Origin: Streptomyces syringium
GTDB taxonomy: Bacteria; Actinomycetota; Actinomycetes; Streptomycetales; Streptomycetaceae
Length of the DNA stretch: 64,000 nt
Assembly: GCF_017876625.1 (NCBI RefSeq)
Contig: NZ_JAGIOH010000001.1
Location: 186,001 to 250,000 of the forward strand
Reading direction: 5' to 3'
Positions 1-8,187 of the stretch are shown one piece after another. Below the pieces are notes generated by a model, which saw nothing but the letters and a program-made list of their open reading frames with translations, was not told where the DNA came from and did not search any database. Every line of letters starts with the position of its first letter. Positions within the stretch are counted from its first letter, which is position 1. The position numbers were made by a program, and so were the translations under genes.

Positions 1-2
1 AG

Positions 3-137
3 GTCGAGTGCCCGGAGTGCGGGGCCCGGTGGGTGGCCGGCGTCGACCGCCGGTCGGACGCGCGTTATTGCTCGCGGCGATGCGTGATGAGGGCCTGGAG
101 GAAGCGGAAGGCACCGTTCGCCGATCGGTCACAGTGA
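3..137 (+). CDS. C-terminal end of a zinc-ribbon/zinc-finger protein (5' end outside the window)
   Basis: An open frame enters from the left edge and stops with TGA at 135-137. The visible 44 residues hold a CPEC pair, a spacer of about 16 residues and a YCSRRC motif, then a basic tail (RAWRKRK). Two cysteine pairs of CxxC and CxxxC spacing followed by arginine and lysine are typical of small actinobacterial zinc-ribbon proteins, so a zinc-binding, possibly nucleic-acid-binding, role is inferred. The beginning of the gene is not in the window, so the family cannot be fixed. The stop codon overlaps the palindrome at 127-139. Confidence 0.5.
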   Translation, partial: VECPECGARWVAGVDRRSDARYCSRRCVMRAWRKRKAPFADRSQ

Positions 138-139
138 CC
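127..139. repeat. 13-bp palindrome GGTCACAGTGACC
   Basis: A perfect inverted repeat around a central A. The same GGTCAC-N-GTGAC core recurs inside the two larger palindromes at 801-837 and 2435-2471, which suggests one protein binding site used three times. It overlaps the end of the partial zinc-finger gene. Confidence 0.45.
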
Positions 140-303
140 GCTGGTCGAACCCATCCGGGGCCCAACTTTGTTCATGGTTCGTTCAATTGCGGTCATTCAT
201 TGTGATCTACGGATTTTCGGTCTGACTCTCGGTGAGGAAGCGGGTCCTGTCCTGTTCACGGACAACAGAGCCGTGCCGGGTCCCGCATGGGTGGTGAGAG
301 ACC

Positions 304-639
304 ATGCCGGAGGCAGTCGAGAAGATCGGGAACGTCAGCCAGTCCCGTTACGAGCAGATCGTGGCCGAGCTGCGGGACGTGGTCGAGCAGCAGACGCGTG
401 GGCAGTTCACGATCGGGGGCCGCGCGCTGGAGATCGAGCCGATGCGGCCCCGGGGCGGGGTCGTCGCGGCGGATCCGCAGTGGACGGTCGCCGAGTCGCT
501 GCGGCGGCTGGCCGAGGACATCGGCCTGAAGGCCGGCACGGTGAAGACGGCCAGGTGGGTGGCCTCGCGGTGGCCGAAGGAACACCGGCAGGCCGGCGTG
601 TCCTACACGGTCCACCGGATCCTGGCGGACATCGATTGA
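304..639 (+). CDS. DUF6192-like protein, short or truncated form
   Basis: This 111-residue product resembles the N-terminal part of the Streptomyces DUF6192 family: an YEQIVAELRDVVEQQT helix, a GQFTIGGRALEIEPM motif, then a helix-turn-helix-like stretch (ESLRRLAEDIGLKAGTVKTA) and a SRWPKEHR motif. From memory family members are usually over 250 residues, so this copy ends early, at TGA 637-639, just after the conserved VHRIL motif. No continuation is visible in the other frames downstream, so the 3' part has been lost rather than frameshifted. A DNA-binding role is inferred only from the helix-turn-helix pattern. The inverted repeat at 724 begins 85 bases downstream, which may mark the rearrangement point. 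Confidence 0.6.
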   Translation: MPEAVEKIGNVSQSRYEQIVAELRDVVEQQTRGQFTIGGRALEIEPMRPRGGVVAADPQWTVAESLRRLAEDIGLKAGTVKTARWVASRWPKEHRQAGVSYTVHRILADID

Positions 640-723
640 GTGACCAAGTCCCGGTAGAGTACGGCCACCGGCGCCGCCTCGTGATCGACAGCGGCTCAGT
701 TAGCCAGCTCGGGCCGCGGATTC

Positions 724-872
724 GAAACACCCACGAACCTCGTATCAGCGGGTCAAGAGCCACAGGCCCGAATTAGGTGCTTATAGCTACTTTGCGTAAG
801 CGTTCGGGGAACGGTCACGGTGACGGTTCCCCGAACGGTAACTGCCCAGGCTGGTGTGGCGCGAGCGAAAGA
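724..872 (+). repeat. Inverted repeat, copy 1 (~149 bp)
   Basis: This stretch reappears, inverted and somewhat diverged, at 2401-2539. Shared blocks in order are GAAAC...GAACC.CGTATCAGC, GGGTCAAGAGCC, CAGGCCCGAA, TACTTTGCG.AAGCG, the 37-bp palindrome at 801-837, AACTGCCC and GGTGTGGCG...GCGAAAGA. The two copies bracket the secreted-protein/membrane-protein pair at 1042-2109. No coding capacity is evident in either copy. Confidence 0.8.
801..837. promoter_or_regulatory. Two-tier palindrome inside repeat copy 1
   Basis: Perfect 12-bp outer arms (CGTTCGGGGAAC and its complement) surround a near-palindromic core GGTCACGGTGACG. A GC-rich double palindrome of this kind could be a dimeric-protein operator, a recombinase site or a transcript hairpin; the sequence alone does not decide. 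The second copy is at 2435-2471. Confidence 0.5.
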
Positions 873-1041
873 GCGCTACGAACGCCGTAGCGCTGACGGT
901 CATCAGCGTCACCGGGAGCCCACCAGGTGGCCGCGACCTTGATCGACCTCAAGGTGATGACGGTGAGCACGCTGGTACCAGGCTAACGTGCCCGTACCTT
1001 CCGGGGGTTCGGGAGCGGTAAGGACTGGACCCGCGAAGGTG

Positions 1042-1257
1042 TCAGGGTGTTCGCCGCCTGCTCACGTACCGGGCGACTCGGGTGGCGCCTATGCCTAGCG
1101 GCACTACGGCGATGCATCCGACCAGCCCCCACAAGATGCAAGCTTCCCAGGACTGGTCGCTCACGCTGAGGCCGAGGAACACTCCCATGCCGGTTGACAC
1201 TGCAAGCGAGGCCATCCGCTCGGCGCCGGTGTAACGATTCTTCAAGTCATCTGCCAT
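1042..1257 (-). CDS. Small two-helix membrane protein
   Basis: A 71-residue protein with a charged start (MADDLKNRY), a hydrophobic segment around residues 16-33, a second hydrophobic segment around 37-58 (ILWGLVGCIAVVPLGIGA) and a basic tail (RYVSRRRTP). This is the layout of a small inner-membrane hairpin. It starts 57 bases after the stop of the secreted glycine-rich protein on the same strand, so the two are probably co-transcribed. I do not recognise the family. An immunity or accessory role beside a secreted peptide is possible but is only inferred from the pairing. Confidence 0.55.
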   Translation of the reverse strand: MADDLKNRYTGAERMASLAVSTGMGVFLGLSVSDQSWEACILWGLVGCIAVVPLGIGATRVARYVSRRRTP

Positions 1258-1314
1258 CGCTGTACTCCTGACCAGTCATGTCATCGACGCTTGGAAGGGC
1301 GACAGCGTCGCCTG

Positions 1315-2109
1315 TCAGTCGAACAAGCCGCCGACGACTCCGGCGACGGCTCCGCCCAGACCTCCTGCGACCGCCCCGGGGATGCATCCAGCTCCTCCTC
1401 CGGCGACGGCTCCGCTCACGCACCCGGTGGCCAGTCCCATGGCGGCGCCCTTTGCGGCGTCGTTCACCCACTTGGGGTCGGCGACGACGGGAAAGGCTGT
1501 GGAGTCCGTGGTCTGTACCGACTGGATGAGGGCGTTGCCGTCGATGCGGTAGCTGGTGGGTATGGGATTGCCGGTAGCGTCCTTGGCCCAGGGTGTAGTG
1601 AAACCGCCGAGGAACGTGCCGTTCTTGGTGACTGCGGCGACGGCGCCGGTATTGAGCTTGACCAGGCGGGCGCCGTCGGGCAGGCCGATGTCGTAGCGCT
1701 GTTCGCGCGGGGCGGTGGCGTTCTTGAGGACGGCCAGGGTGCGGAGGCCGCCGTCAGTGGTGGGCTGGATCGCGAGGTCGGTGGCCTTGGCCGCTCCGGG
1801 GTAGACGGTGGTGTTCTTGCCGGCCTTGGTGCCGATGACGTTGTTGTTGCTGGGAAGTGCGATGGATACGGCGTCGCCCGTTGCGGCGATAGTCTTCGCG
1901 TCCCCCGTGGAACGCTGGGGGATCGTGGTACCTGAGGCCGGGGCTGGGGCGATGCTGGTGGTGCCGGTGGCCTTCTCGACCGTGGCCGCAGTGCCTTCGG
2001 CTTGAGAGGGGGCGTCGCTGGCCAAGGCGACGGAGGCGGTTCCGAGGGTGAGAGCTGCCGTGCTGATGAAGACGGCGAAGCTGCTCACCAAGCGCTGACG
2101 GTGGTTCAT
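1315..2109 (-). CDS. Secreted protein with C-terminal glycine-zipper tail
   Basis: The chosen ATG at 2109 is preceded by an AAGGGG ribosome-binding site and gives 264 residues. The first ~30 are a classical signal peptide: MNHRQRL, a hydrophobic core (SSFAVFISTAALTLGTASVA) and an ALAS cleavage-like site. The middle is low-complexity (Ala, Thr, Ser), then comes a compact region with VVADPKWVNDAAKGAA. The last ~40 residues are almost entirely Gly, Ala and Val with two cysteines (GCVSGAV, GCIPGAV), resembling the glycine-zipper tails of class II bacteriocin-like and pore-forming peptides. A small membrane protein follows on the same strand. Function is not established; secretion is well supported, bacteriocin-like activity is speculative. 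Confidence 0.65.
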   Translation of the reverse strand: MNHRQRLVSSFAVFISTAALTLGTASVALASDAPSQAEGTAATVEKATGTTSIAPAPASGTTIPQRSTGDAKTIAATGDAVSIALPSNNNVIGTKAGKNTTVYPGAAKATDLAIQPTTDGGLRTLAVLKNATAPREQRYDIGLPDGARLVKLNTGAVAAVTKNGTFLGGFTTPWAKDATGNPIPTSYRIDGNALIQSVQTTDSTAFPVVADPKWVNDAAKGAAMGLATGCVSGAVAGGGAGCIPGAVAGGLGGAVAGVVGGLFD

Positions 2110-2400
2110 GAAAGCCCCTTCATGGGTGATGTGCGGGCCCCGGCGCAGCCGGTGGAGGGGGGTGGCTGGCCGGGATGTCATGACCTTGGCATGCGCAAAC
2201 GATCATGGGAAGGGTGACCGCCAAGCTCGGCGATATTCGGGGCTTTAGACCTTGCATATGCTGATCCATTAGGGCCCTGCCCCTCGGATTTTCGGGCCAT
2301 TCTGCCCTTCATGCCTCGCTTCTGCGATGCTATGGCTTGCCTCCTCGATGCGGCGACAAGTGCACCTCCGTCCAGATGCGCCCGCAACCTGTGCTCGCCG
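2110..2400. other. Leader region of the secreted-protein gene
   Basis: About 290 bases between the secreted-protein start and repeat copy 2. It should hold the promoter, but I can name no convincing -10/-35 pair. Short reading frames here have no recognisable product. Confidence 0.3.
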
Positions 2401-2539
2401 TTCTTTCGCTCGCCACACCAGGCCGGGCAGTTGCCGTTCGGGGAATGGTCACCGTGACCGTTCCCCGAACGCTTGCGCAAAGTACCCACTTCGGGCCTGC
2501 GGCTCTTGACCTGCTGATACAAGGTTCAGAAACAGGCAC
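2401..2539 (-). repeat. Inverted repeat, copy 2 (~139 bp)
   Basis: Inverted partner of 724-872, including the palindrome at 2435-2471. It stops one base before the terminal repeat of the IS at 2541, so the insertion may have cut it or used its edge. Confidence 0.8.
2435..2471. promoter_or_regulatory. Two-tier palindrome inside repeat copy 2
   Basis: Same architecture as 801-837. Here the central GGTCACCGTGACC is a perfect palindrome apart from its middle base, and the outer arms differ from each other at one position. Confidence 0.5.
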
Positions 2540-2540
2540 A

Positions 2541-4162
2541 TAGCTTGTTTTTTAACCAGTTCGGCGCGGTTTTGTGCCGACTTTGTGGTGGGTGGGGCGG
2601 CTGAATGCCTCGCCGGTGGCGAGGACTCTGCCCACGTCATGGCGGGTGGCTGGGCGGCGGTTCTTCGAGCCCGGCGGCCTGCCTGGGCCGGGCCGGGACG
2701 GTTTCGGTGCACCGGCCGGAGAGCCGGTCTTGGTGTGGAGGTTTCTGAACCCTCTGCGGACGCGGGCGGGTGTCAGTTTGTTCGGCGGAGCCGGCTTCTC
2801 CCAGGGTCTGCGGAGGTCAGTGGCCAGCGGTCGGGCGAGCCGGAGCTGGGCATAGGCGGCGATCACGAGCCAGGTCCATCGGTCGGCCGCTTCCGAGCTG
2901 CGAAGCCGGGGCCTGGTCCAGCCGAGGGTCTGCTTGAAGAGGCGGAATGTGTGCTCGATGTCGAAGCGGCGGAGGAATGACTGCCAGCAGCGGTCGACGT
3001 CCGCTTCGGTGGCGCCGGCGCGCGACCACCACAGCCAGACCGGCTTGTTCACCCCGCCGCTGGGCAGCTTCTCCACGACCAGCCGGATGACGGTGCCCTC
3101 GATGATGGGCAACGGCCCGTCGTGGTCGAGCCACGCGGCCCGGCGGGTCAGCCGCGGGTGCAGACGGTCCCACGCCTGCGCGGTCGCTTGCCCGTAGAGC
3201 CGGGTGTCCGTGACCGTCACGGCCTGCTCGACACCCCAGGTGGTGGGGTCGCCGAAGACGAACTCGCCGCCGTGCTTGGGCGGCCGGCCGCCCTTGGGGT
3301 TGGCCAGGTGGAACTCATGGCGGGAGGGTGTCGGACGCCGCATCACGCGATCTGAACGGAGCCGGCCGAGGACCTCGACGGGCAGGTCACCCAGCAGGTG
3401 AGCGATGCGCGGGGCGTCGTATCCGGCGTCCAGCACGACCAGGACCTCCTGGTCGCCCGGCCGCCACTGGCCGGCGGCGACCAGCCGCTCGACGACCTCT
3501 CGGATCTGCACGGTGGTCACCGCGGCGACGTCGGCGCCGGGCTCTAGGCGGACCGCGTCCAGCACTGCCGTCCAGGACGTGCGGCCGGTCTCCAGCGCGG
3601 CCACCACCGAGTACGGCCAGCCGGGCACCATCTGATGCTTGCCCTCGCCCCGGCCGAAGGTGTGGCAAAAGGCCCGGTCAGCAGACGTGCTGGCATCCGG
3701 TCGCAGCCACGGCGAGACATCCACCGCCAGCACGAGCCGGCCGTCCGCCGCCCTCGGCAACGGCAGCCCAGCCAGGGCACGACGCAGCCGGGCGACGTCG
3801 ATCCGGCCCTGGTTCAGTCCGCCGTACAGAGCCCCGTGCCCACGGCGGTGTTCGGGCGCGAGCGCGAGGCCGACCAGCGTCCGCACCGGCCCGTCCGTGC
3901 ACAGCAGCGCGTCGCATAACTCGAACAACGCGTCGCCCCGCGCAGTCAGACACGCGTACAGCTCCGACCGGAAGTGTGACACTTCCGCGAACGCATCCCG
4001 CAGGACACCCTGACGCACCAAACTCACGACCACGGCCTTCGCGCTGATCCACTCTGTGACGGAGCACAGGATCAGACGAAGGCCGCCTACGTGTCCGCTG
4101 AACTGCGGAAACACCGATCAAGTTCGAGCCGCGTTCGATGCCGGTCGTTAAATGACAAGCTG
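2541..4162. mobile_element. Insertion sequence with a 520-aa DDE-type transposase
   Basis: Imperfect terminal inverted repeats are visible: TAGCTTGTTTTTTAACC at 2541 and, read inwards from 4162, CAGCTTGTCATTTAACG. They enclose one transposase gene on the minus strand. No target duplication is obvious, because the left flank is repeat copy 2 and the right flank is unrelated DNA. Confidence 0.75.
2552..4114 (-). CDS. Transposase (IS701-like, NF041680-type)
   Basis: A 520-residue transposase that cuts and rejoins the ends of its element. Acidic motifs are visible in order: LVLAVDVSPWLRPDA near residue 130, VLVVLDAGYDAPRIAHLL near 230, and the C-terminal DIEHTFRLFKQTLGWTRPRLR with the catalytic-type glutamate. 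The basic proline-rich tail (RPGPGRPPGSKNRRP) is usual for this Streptomyces family. The exact start is uncertain; the VVVSLVRQGVLRDAF stretch about 27 residues in looks like the conserved beginning. The gene fills its element almost end to end and is apparently intact. Confidence 0.85.
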   Translation of the reverse strand: MFPQFSGHVGGLRLILCSVTEWISAKAVVVSLVRQGVLRDAFAEVSHFRSELYACLTARGDALFELCDALLCTDGPVRTLVGLALAPEHRRGHGALYGGLNQGRIDVARLRRALAGLPLPRAADGRLVLAVDVSPWLRPDASTSADRAFCHTFGRGEGKHQMVPGWPYSVVAALETGRTSWTAVLDAVRLEPGADVAAVTTVQIREVVERLVAAGQWRPGDQEVLVVLDAGYDAPRIAHLLGDLPVEVLGRLRSDRVMRRPTPSRHEFHLANPKGGRPPKHGGEFVFGDPTTWGVEQAVTVTDTRLYGQATAQAWDRLHPRLTRRAAWLDHDGPLPIIEGTVIRLVVEKLPSGGVNKPVWLWWSRAGATEADVDRCWQSFLRRFDIEHTFRLFKQTLGWTRPRLRSSEAADRWTWLVIAAYAQLRLARPLATDLRRPWEKPAPPNKLTPARVRRGFRNLHTKTGSPAGAPKPSRPGPGRPPGSKNRRPATRHDVGRVLATGEAFSRPTHHKVGTKPRRTG

Positions 4163-4259
4163 ACCAGCGAAGAGATGCCGGCGAGCTCATGAAGGGGCGA
4201 GTATCTGCGGGACACCGGCTCGGCGTTCCCGCACCGTGCCGCCGACTGAGACTGGGGTG

Positions 4260-4503
4260 TCAGAAAATGTCCCAGCGCGTCGTTGTGTCTCCTGAACGGA
4301 GGGTGTCCAGGCGGTGTTGCAGTTGCATGGCGGCCTGGGCGTCTCCGGTGTCGGCTCGCCTGATGAATGACCCCAGGGTGTGGAGGTCGCGTATGGCGAT
4401 CAGGACGGGGAGTCCTTCCCAGGCGCGCGGGTCGTAGCCGTAGGCGCGGGTGAACGCGTCGAGCTTTCCGGGTGGCTGGCCGAAACGGGTGCCCGGCGCC
4501 AGA
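4260..4503 (-). pseudogene. C-terminal remnant of an APH-type phosphotransferase
   Basis: The last ~65 residues of this frame (LDAFTRAYGYDPRAWEGLP, then IRDLHTLGSFIRR, then a QLQHRLDTLRSGDTTTRW ending) match the C-terminal tail of aminoglycoside/choline-kinase-like phosphotransferases common in Streptomyces. The catalytic HGD and DWD motifs are missing, and the residues upstream (Thr, Pro and Ser-rich) come from an unrelated frame. It is therefore a 3' fragment with no activity of its own, lying next to the IS. Confidence 0.6.
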
Positions 4504-4971
4504 TCACGCCCCGCTGGTCCAGTGCGGCGCGGTGCTGGGGCGGAATGCTGCCGGTTTGGCGTCGTGGTCGAGGTTGCGGTAGTAGGAGATGCGGGCGCCG
4601 AGGGCGTAGCCGGTGTCATCGAAAGCCGCCATCCAAACCAGGTGCGCCTGGTCTTCGCAAAGTCGTCGCGACGCGAACGACCACCTCACAGGCAGAACAG
4701 CGGGGCTACCCAAGGCGGCGACGGCGCCAGCGGCGCCCGCGTCGAGATCCCGCCCGCGGCCCTCGCCTACGGGAACGACACCCGATGGGTGGTCCTGGCA
4801 GGAGGCCAAACGAATCCGAGGAGCTGCACCAGGCCCTCACCGGTACGAACCCGTACTGCCGGGGTGGACGGCATGGCGTGCCCTCGGCGGCTCCCCAGGC
4901 CGGCGTTCGGTGAGAGACCTCGGTCGGCACCTGAGCTCAAGGGCCCAATGGTGCTCTGGCCGCAACTGCCT
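4504..4971. other. Decayed DNA with one protein-like fragment
   Basis: On the minus strand at about 4552-4660 a frame reads VWMAAFDDTGYALGARISYY, which looks like real protein but belongs to no family I can name. It is not continuous with the phosphotransferase remnant or with the MazG-like gene. The rest shows no convincing coding signal. Confidence 0.3.
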
Positions 4972-5277
4972 TCATCCGTCGCTGACACGGATGTGCGCGC
5001 CGTGGGCGTTGCGCTGGTAGGTGCGTTTTGCGTTCTTCTCGATCTTCTGTGTGACCTCGTGGTCGAGGTCGACTCCGTTCATTTCAGCCAGTGCTGTCAA
5101 ATAGAGGAAGGCGTCGGCCAGTTCTTCGCCGAAGTCGGGAAGGCCTTTGCGCCAGGCGGTGAATGCCTCGCTGACTTCGGCGGTGAGCAAACCGAACTCA
5201 AGGGGGGTGTTGGTGGTGTTGAATCCCTTTTCTGTCTTGTTCTCCCAGGCGAGTTTCTGGGCGGATCGGATGTCCAA
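4972..5277 (-). CDS. MazG-like nucleotide pyrophosphohydrolase
   Basis: This 101-residue all-helical protein carries the metal-binding signature of the MazG/dUTPase superfamily: LTAEVSEAFTAWRKG near residue 32 (ExxE type), then EELADAFLYLTALAE near 50 (ExxD type). Members hydrolyse (deoxy)nucleoside triphosphates to monophosphate and pyrophosphate, usually as house-cleaning enzymes. It lies 82 bases downstream of the interrupted P-loop kinase, as the last gene of the minus-strand nucleotide operon. The IS21 insertion upstream is likely to be polar on it unless it has its own promoter or reads from the element. Its exact substrate is unknown. Confidence 0.8.
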   Translation of the reverse strand: MDIRSAQKLAWENKTEKGFNTTNTPLEFGLLTAEVSEAFTAWRKGLPDFGEELADAFLYLTALAEMNGVDLDHEVTQKIEKNAKRTYQRNAHGAHIRVSDG

Positions 5278-5359
5278 GGCTCCTCCGGCGCGCGGTGCGG
5301 TAGTGGCACCGGCAGCGTAACGAGGGGCACGGTGTGCGCGTGGAGGATCGGACGGAATC

Positions 5360-5522
5360 TCATCCTGGTGTGGGTGGTCCGGGAGTCGTGGTGTCGATGG
5401 TGACGACCGGTGTGTGGGGGGCCAGTGAGCCGAATACGCGCTGGTAGGCGGTGAGGAGTTCGTTGATCTCGTCCAGGGCGGGAGCGTGCCCGTCCCTGGT
5501 TGTCAGGCGTTGGCTCACGATG
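5360..5522 (-). pseudogene. 3' part of a dTMP-kinase-like gene split by IS21
   Basis: The 3' 163 bases of the kinase whose 5' part is at 8188-8550. After the shared CATC the frame reads VSQRLTTRDG, then LDEINELLTAYQRVFGSLA and a short Thr/Pro-rich tail. Joining the two parts at the duplicated GATG (CATC on this strand) restores one reading frame of 173 residues. This part carries the LID-distal helix and the C-terminus but no P-loop, so it is inactive alone. Confidence 0.8.
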
Positions 5523-5690
5523 GCTGAGAGCGGACAGCGCAAGATCCTTGTAGGCGGACGGGACGGCCCCCGCTGGGCGGACAGCTGATCTCCCTCTCCG
5601 TGGACCCATTCGTGTCGGTTCCGAACAGACGATCCCTCCGGGGGTTGGCTCAGTGCTGCCTGGCATTGAGACCGACCACCCGGAGGGACG

Positions 5691-7274
5691 TTGAAGAAGT
5701 CTGACAGGGAGATCATGGAAATCTTCGAGGCCCTGGACGCCACTGAATGTGCGCATTCCGCGGCTGCGCTGGCGGGGGTCGATCCCAAGACCGTGCGACG
5801 TTACGCACGGATGAGGGACACCGGTCGGCCAACCGGTCTCGTCCGCCGGCCGAAGATGATCGACCCGTTCATGCCGAAGATCGAGGAGTGGGTCGACCGA
5901 TCGCAGGGCAGGGTGCGGGCCGACAAGCTCCACGACCGCCTGGTCCTGCTGGGGTTCACCGGTGATGAGCGCACGACCCGGCGGGCGGTGGCGAAGGCGA
6001 AGGAAGCCTGGCGGGCCGGGAACCAGCGGACCTATCGGCCCTGGATCACCGAGCCGGGGCTGTGGTTGCAGTTCGACTGGGGCTGGGGGCCGAAGGTCCC
6101 GGGCCCGGGCGGCGGTGAGCCCCGCGTGACGCTGTTGTTCTGCGCGTGGCTGGCCTGGTCGCGGTTCCGGGTGGTGATCCCGACCTGGGACCGGACTCTG
6201 CCGACGCTGGTGACCTGCATCGACTCGACCTTGCGGGCGATCGGCGGGGCGCCGACCTATGCGCTGACCGACAACGAGAAGACGGTCACGATCGACCGGG
6301 TCGCCGGCATCGCGGTCCGTCATCCCCAAGTCGTCGCGACGGGGCGGCATTACGGGATGCAGGTTCACACGTGTGTCCCCTTCGATCCCGAGTCCAAAGG
6401 CGGGTCGGAGGCGACGGTCCGCATCGCGAAGGCGGATCTGGTGCCCACGACGGCGAATCTCCGCAAGGAGTACGACTCGTTCGCCGAGCTCCGCGGCGAG
6501 TGCGCGATCTTCTGCCAGACGGTGAACAACCGGACCCACCGCGAGACGGGCAAGGCTCCGTCCTCGATGCTCGACGTCGAGCGGACCAGGCTGCATCCGC
6601 TGCCGCCGGCGCCTCACACGCTCGCGCTGGGCGAGTCGAGACAGGTGCTGCGGGACCAGACCGTCCGTTTCGGGTCCGTGCGCTATTCGACGCCGTCCGG
6701 GCTGGTCGGCCAGGAAGCCTGGGTGAGGGTCGACGGCGACGAGCTGGTCGTCGTGGCCGACCTGTCGAAGCTGGCTCACCGGCCGGAATGGATGCAGGGC
6801 CCGGCCGGCCTGGCGGAAGTCGCCCGGCACGAGATCGCTCTGCCCGGCCGTCCGGTCATCCTCGCCGAGCACTATCCCAACCACCCGCAGGAGATGGACG
6901 GTTCACCGAAGCCGCCGCGGCCCCGGCCCGTCGATGCCGCCGAGGAAGCCTTCCTCGCGCTCGGTCCCGGGGCGAAGTCCTGGCTGATCGAGGCCGCTGC
7001 GGCGGGGACCACCCGGATGCGGGTGAAGATGGCCGCCGCCGTCGAGCTCGCGGCCCTGGTCAGTGTCGCCGAGGTCGACATGTCGCTGGGGCTTGCCGCG
7101 ACCGCGGGCCGATTCGCCGAGGACGACCTGCTCTCCATCGTCCAGCATCGCAAGTCCGGCGTCCGTCCCGCCGACCTCGTCGTCGCCGACGAGGCCCACT
7201 CCGTTCAGCCCGGCACTTCCGCCTGGGCTGACTTCGGCCGCAACGGCGGCCCGGCAGAAAGGAATCTTCCATGA
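5691..7274 (+). CDS. istA: IS21-family transposase IstA (element 1)
   Basis: A 527-residue transposase. An N-terminal helix-turn-helix (ALAGVDPKTVRRYARM, near residue 27) is followed by the rve-type catalytic core: LQFDWGWGP near 125, ALTDNEKTVT near 192 and PESKGGSEATVRIAK near 233, supplying the D, D and E residues. A TTG start with GGAGGG just upstream is used here; ATG at 5715 is an alternative. It overlaps istB by four bases (ATGA), the usual IS21 arrangement. No frameshift is visible, so the element may still be active. Confidence 0.92.
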   Translation: MKKSDREIMEIFEALDATECAHSAAALAGVDPKTVRRYARMRDTGRPTGLVRRPKMIDPFMPKIEEWVDRSQGRVRADKLHDRLVLLGFTGDERTTRRAVAKAKEAWRAGNQRTYRPWITEPGLWLQFDWGWGPKVPGPGGGEPRVTLLFCAWLAWSRFRVVIPTWDRTLPTLVTCIDSTLRAIGGAPTYALTDNEKTVTIDRVAGIAVRHPQVVATGRHYGMQVHTCVPFDPESKGGSEATVRIAKADLVPTTANLRKEYDSFAELRGECAIFCQTVNNRTHRETGKAPSSMLDVERTRLHPLPPAPHTLALGESRQVLRDQTVRFGSVRYSTPSGLVGQEAWVRVDGDELVVVADLSKLAHRPEWMQGPAGLAEVARHEIALPGRPVILAEHYPNHPQEMDGSPKPPRPRPVDAAEEAFLALGPGAKSWLIEAAAAGTTRMRVKMAAAVELAALVSVAEVDMSLGLAATAGRFAEDDLLSIVQHRKSGVRPADLVVADEAHSVQPGTSAWADFGRNGGPAERNLP

Positions 7275-8107
7275 CCGGCATCGCGTTGCTGGACCCGGAA
7301 ACCGACCAGCCCGTCCCGGCCCCGTCTCCGGTCCCCTCCTCACCGGCCCCGCCGCCGATCCCGGCCGATCTGGAATCCGTCCTGAAGCGGATGCGGTTCC
7401 CCTACTTGCGCAAGGCGGCCCCGGACGTGCTGGCCACCGCCCGGTCGCAACGCTGGGACCCGGCCGAAGTGCTGCGGATCCTGCTGGAAGAGGAGATCAA
7501 GGGCCGGGAGGCGGCGACCCGCCGCAGCCACCGCAAGCAGGCGAACCTGCCCACCGGCAAGACGTTCAGCTCCTGGCGGGAGGAGGACTCCTCCATCCCC
7601 GCTCCGACCCAGCAGGCCCTGATGACGCTGGAATGGGTCGGCCGGTCGGAGAACCTCGCCATCGCCGGCCCGTCGGGCACCGGCAAGAGCCACTTCGCCG
7701 AGGCCCTGGCCCACAAGGCCATCGACCGGGGCATGCAAGTCGCCTGGTTCAGCCTCGAATCGCTGACCGCCCACGTCGGCCGGGCCACCGTCGACAACTC
7801 CGTCGCGAAGGCGATCGCGAAGATCACCCGGGCCAACCTCATCATCCTGGACGACATCGGGATGCTGCCGTCCGGCCAGGCCGCCGCCGAGGCGTTCTAC
7901 CGGGTGATCGATGCCGCCTACGAACGCAGGTCCGTGATCGTGACCTCGAACCTGCATCCGTCGGGATTCGACTCGATCATGCCCAAGACGCTCGCCACGG
8001 CAGCAGTCGACCGGCTGTTGCATCACGCGCACATCGTCCTGACCGAGGGCAGCAGCCTCCGGCTCACCCAGGCAACCACGGGCAAGGGCGTCAAGCCACT
8101 GCACTGA
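7271..8107 (+). CDS. istB: IS21-family helper ATPase IstB (element 1)
   Basis: A 278-residue AAA+ ATPase of the DnaC/IstB type that assists IstA in target selection. Visible motifs are a Walker A loop GPSGTGKSHF near residue 133 and a Walker B LIILDDIGML near 194, followed by a sensor-like IVTSNLHPSGF. The N-terminus is proline-rich. Its ATG overlaps the istA stop. Confidence 0.92.
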   Translation: MTGIALLDPETDQPVPAPSPVPSSPAPPPIPADLESVLKRMRFPYLRKAAPDVLATARSQRWDPAEVLRILLEEEIKGREAATRRSHRKQANLPTGKTFSSWREEDSSIPAPTQQALMTLEWVGRSENLAIAGPSGTGKSHFAEALAHKAIDRGMQVAWFSLESLTAHVGRATVDNSVAKAIAKITRANLIILDDIGMLPSGQAAAEAFYRVIDAAYERRSVIVTSNLHPSGFDSIMPKTLATAAVDRLLHHAHIVLTEGSSLRLTQATTGKGVKPLH

Positions 8108-8187
8108 GCCAGTCGAGGGACGAAAAGTCACACCGCACAAGGAGATGAACTGTCCGCCCACAAAGAGGTGCAATGTCCGCTCACCCG

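Larger units (their letters stand above)
5523..8187. mobile_element. IS21-family element 1 (~2665 bp), GATG target duplication
   Basis: The ends are related inverted repeats (GCTGAGAGCGGACA at 5523; CGGGTGAGCGGACA read inwards from 8187), each followed by an internal TTGT.GGCGGAC repeat. The 4 bases GATG occur at 5519-5522 and 8188-8191, as expected for IS21 target duplication. It encodes istA and istB on the plus strand and sits inside a nucleotide kinase gene on the other strand. Confidence 0.9.

Noticed and set aside
801..2471. Possible CRISPR or iteron array from the repeated palindrome
   Set aside because: Only two full copies, inverted and 1.6 kb apart, with genes between them; no regular spacing.
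2178..2522. 114-codon minus-strand frame through repeat copy 2
   Set aside because: It translates the palindrome and repeat; composition is not protein-like and no start site supports it.
5097..6884. 595-codon open frame opposite istA and the kinase remnant
   Set aside because: It runs antisense to a clear transposase, has arginine/proline-rich composition and no motif; long antisense frames are a by-product of high GC content.
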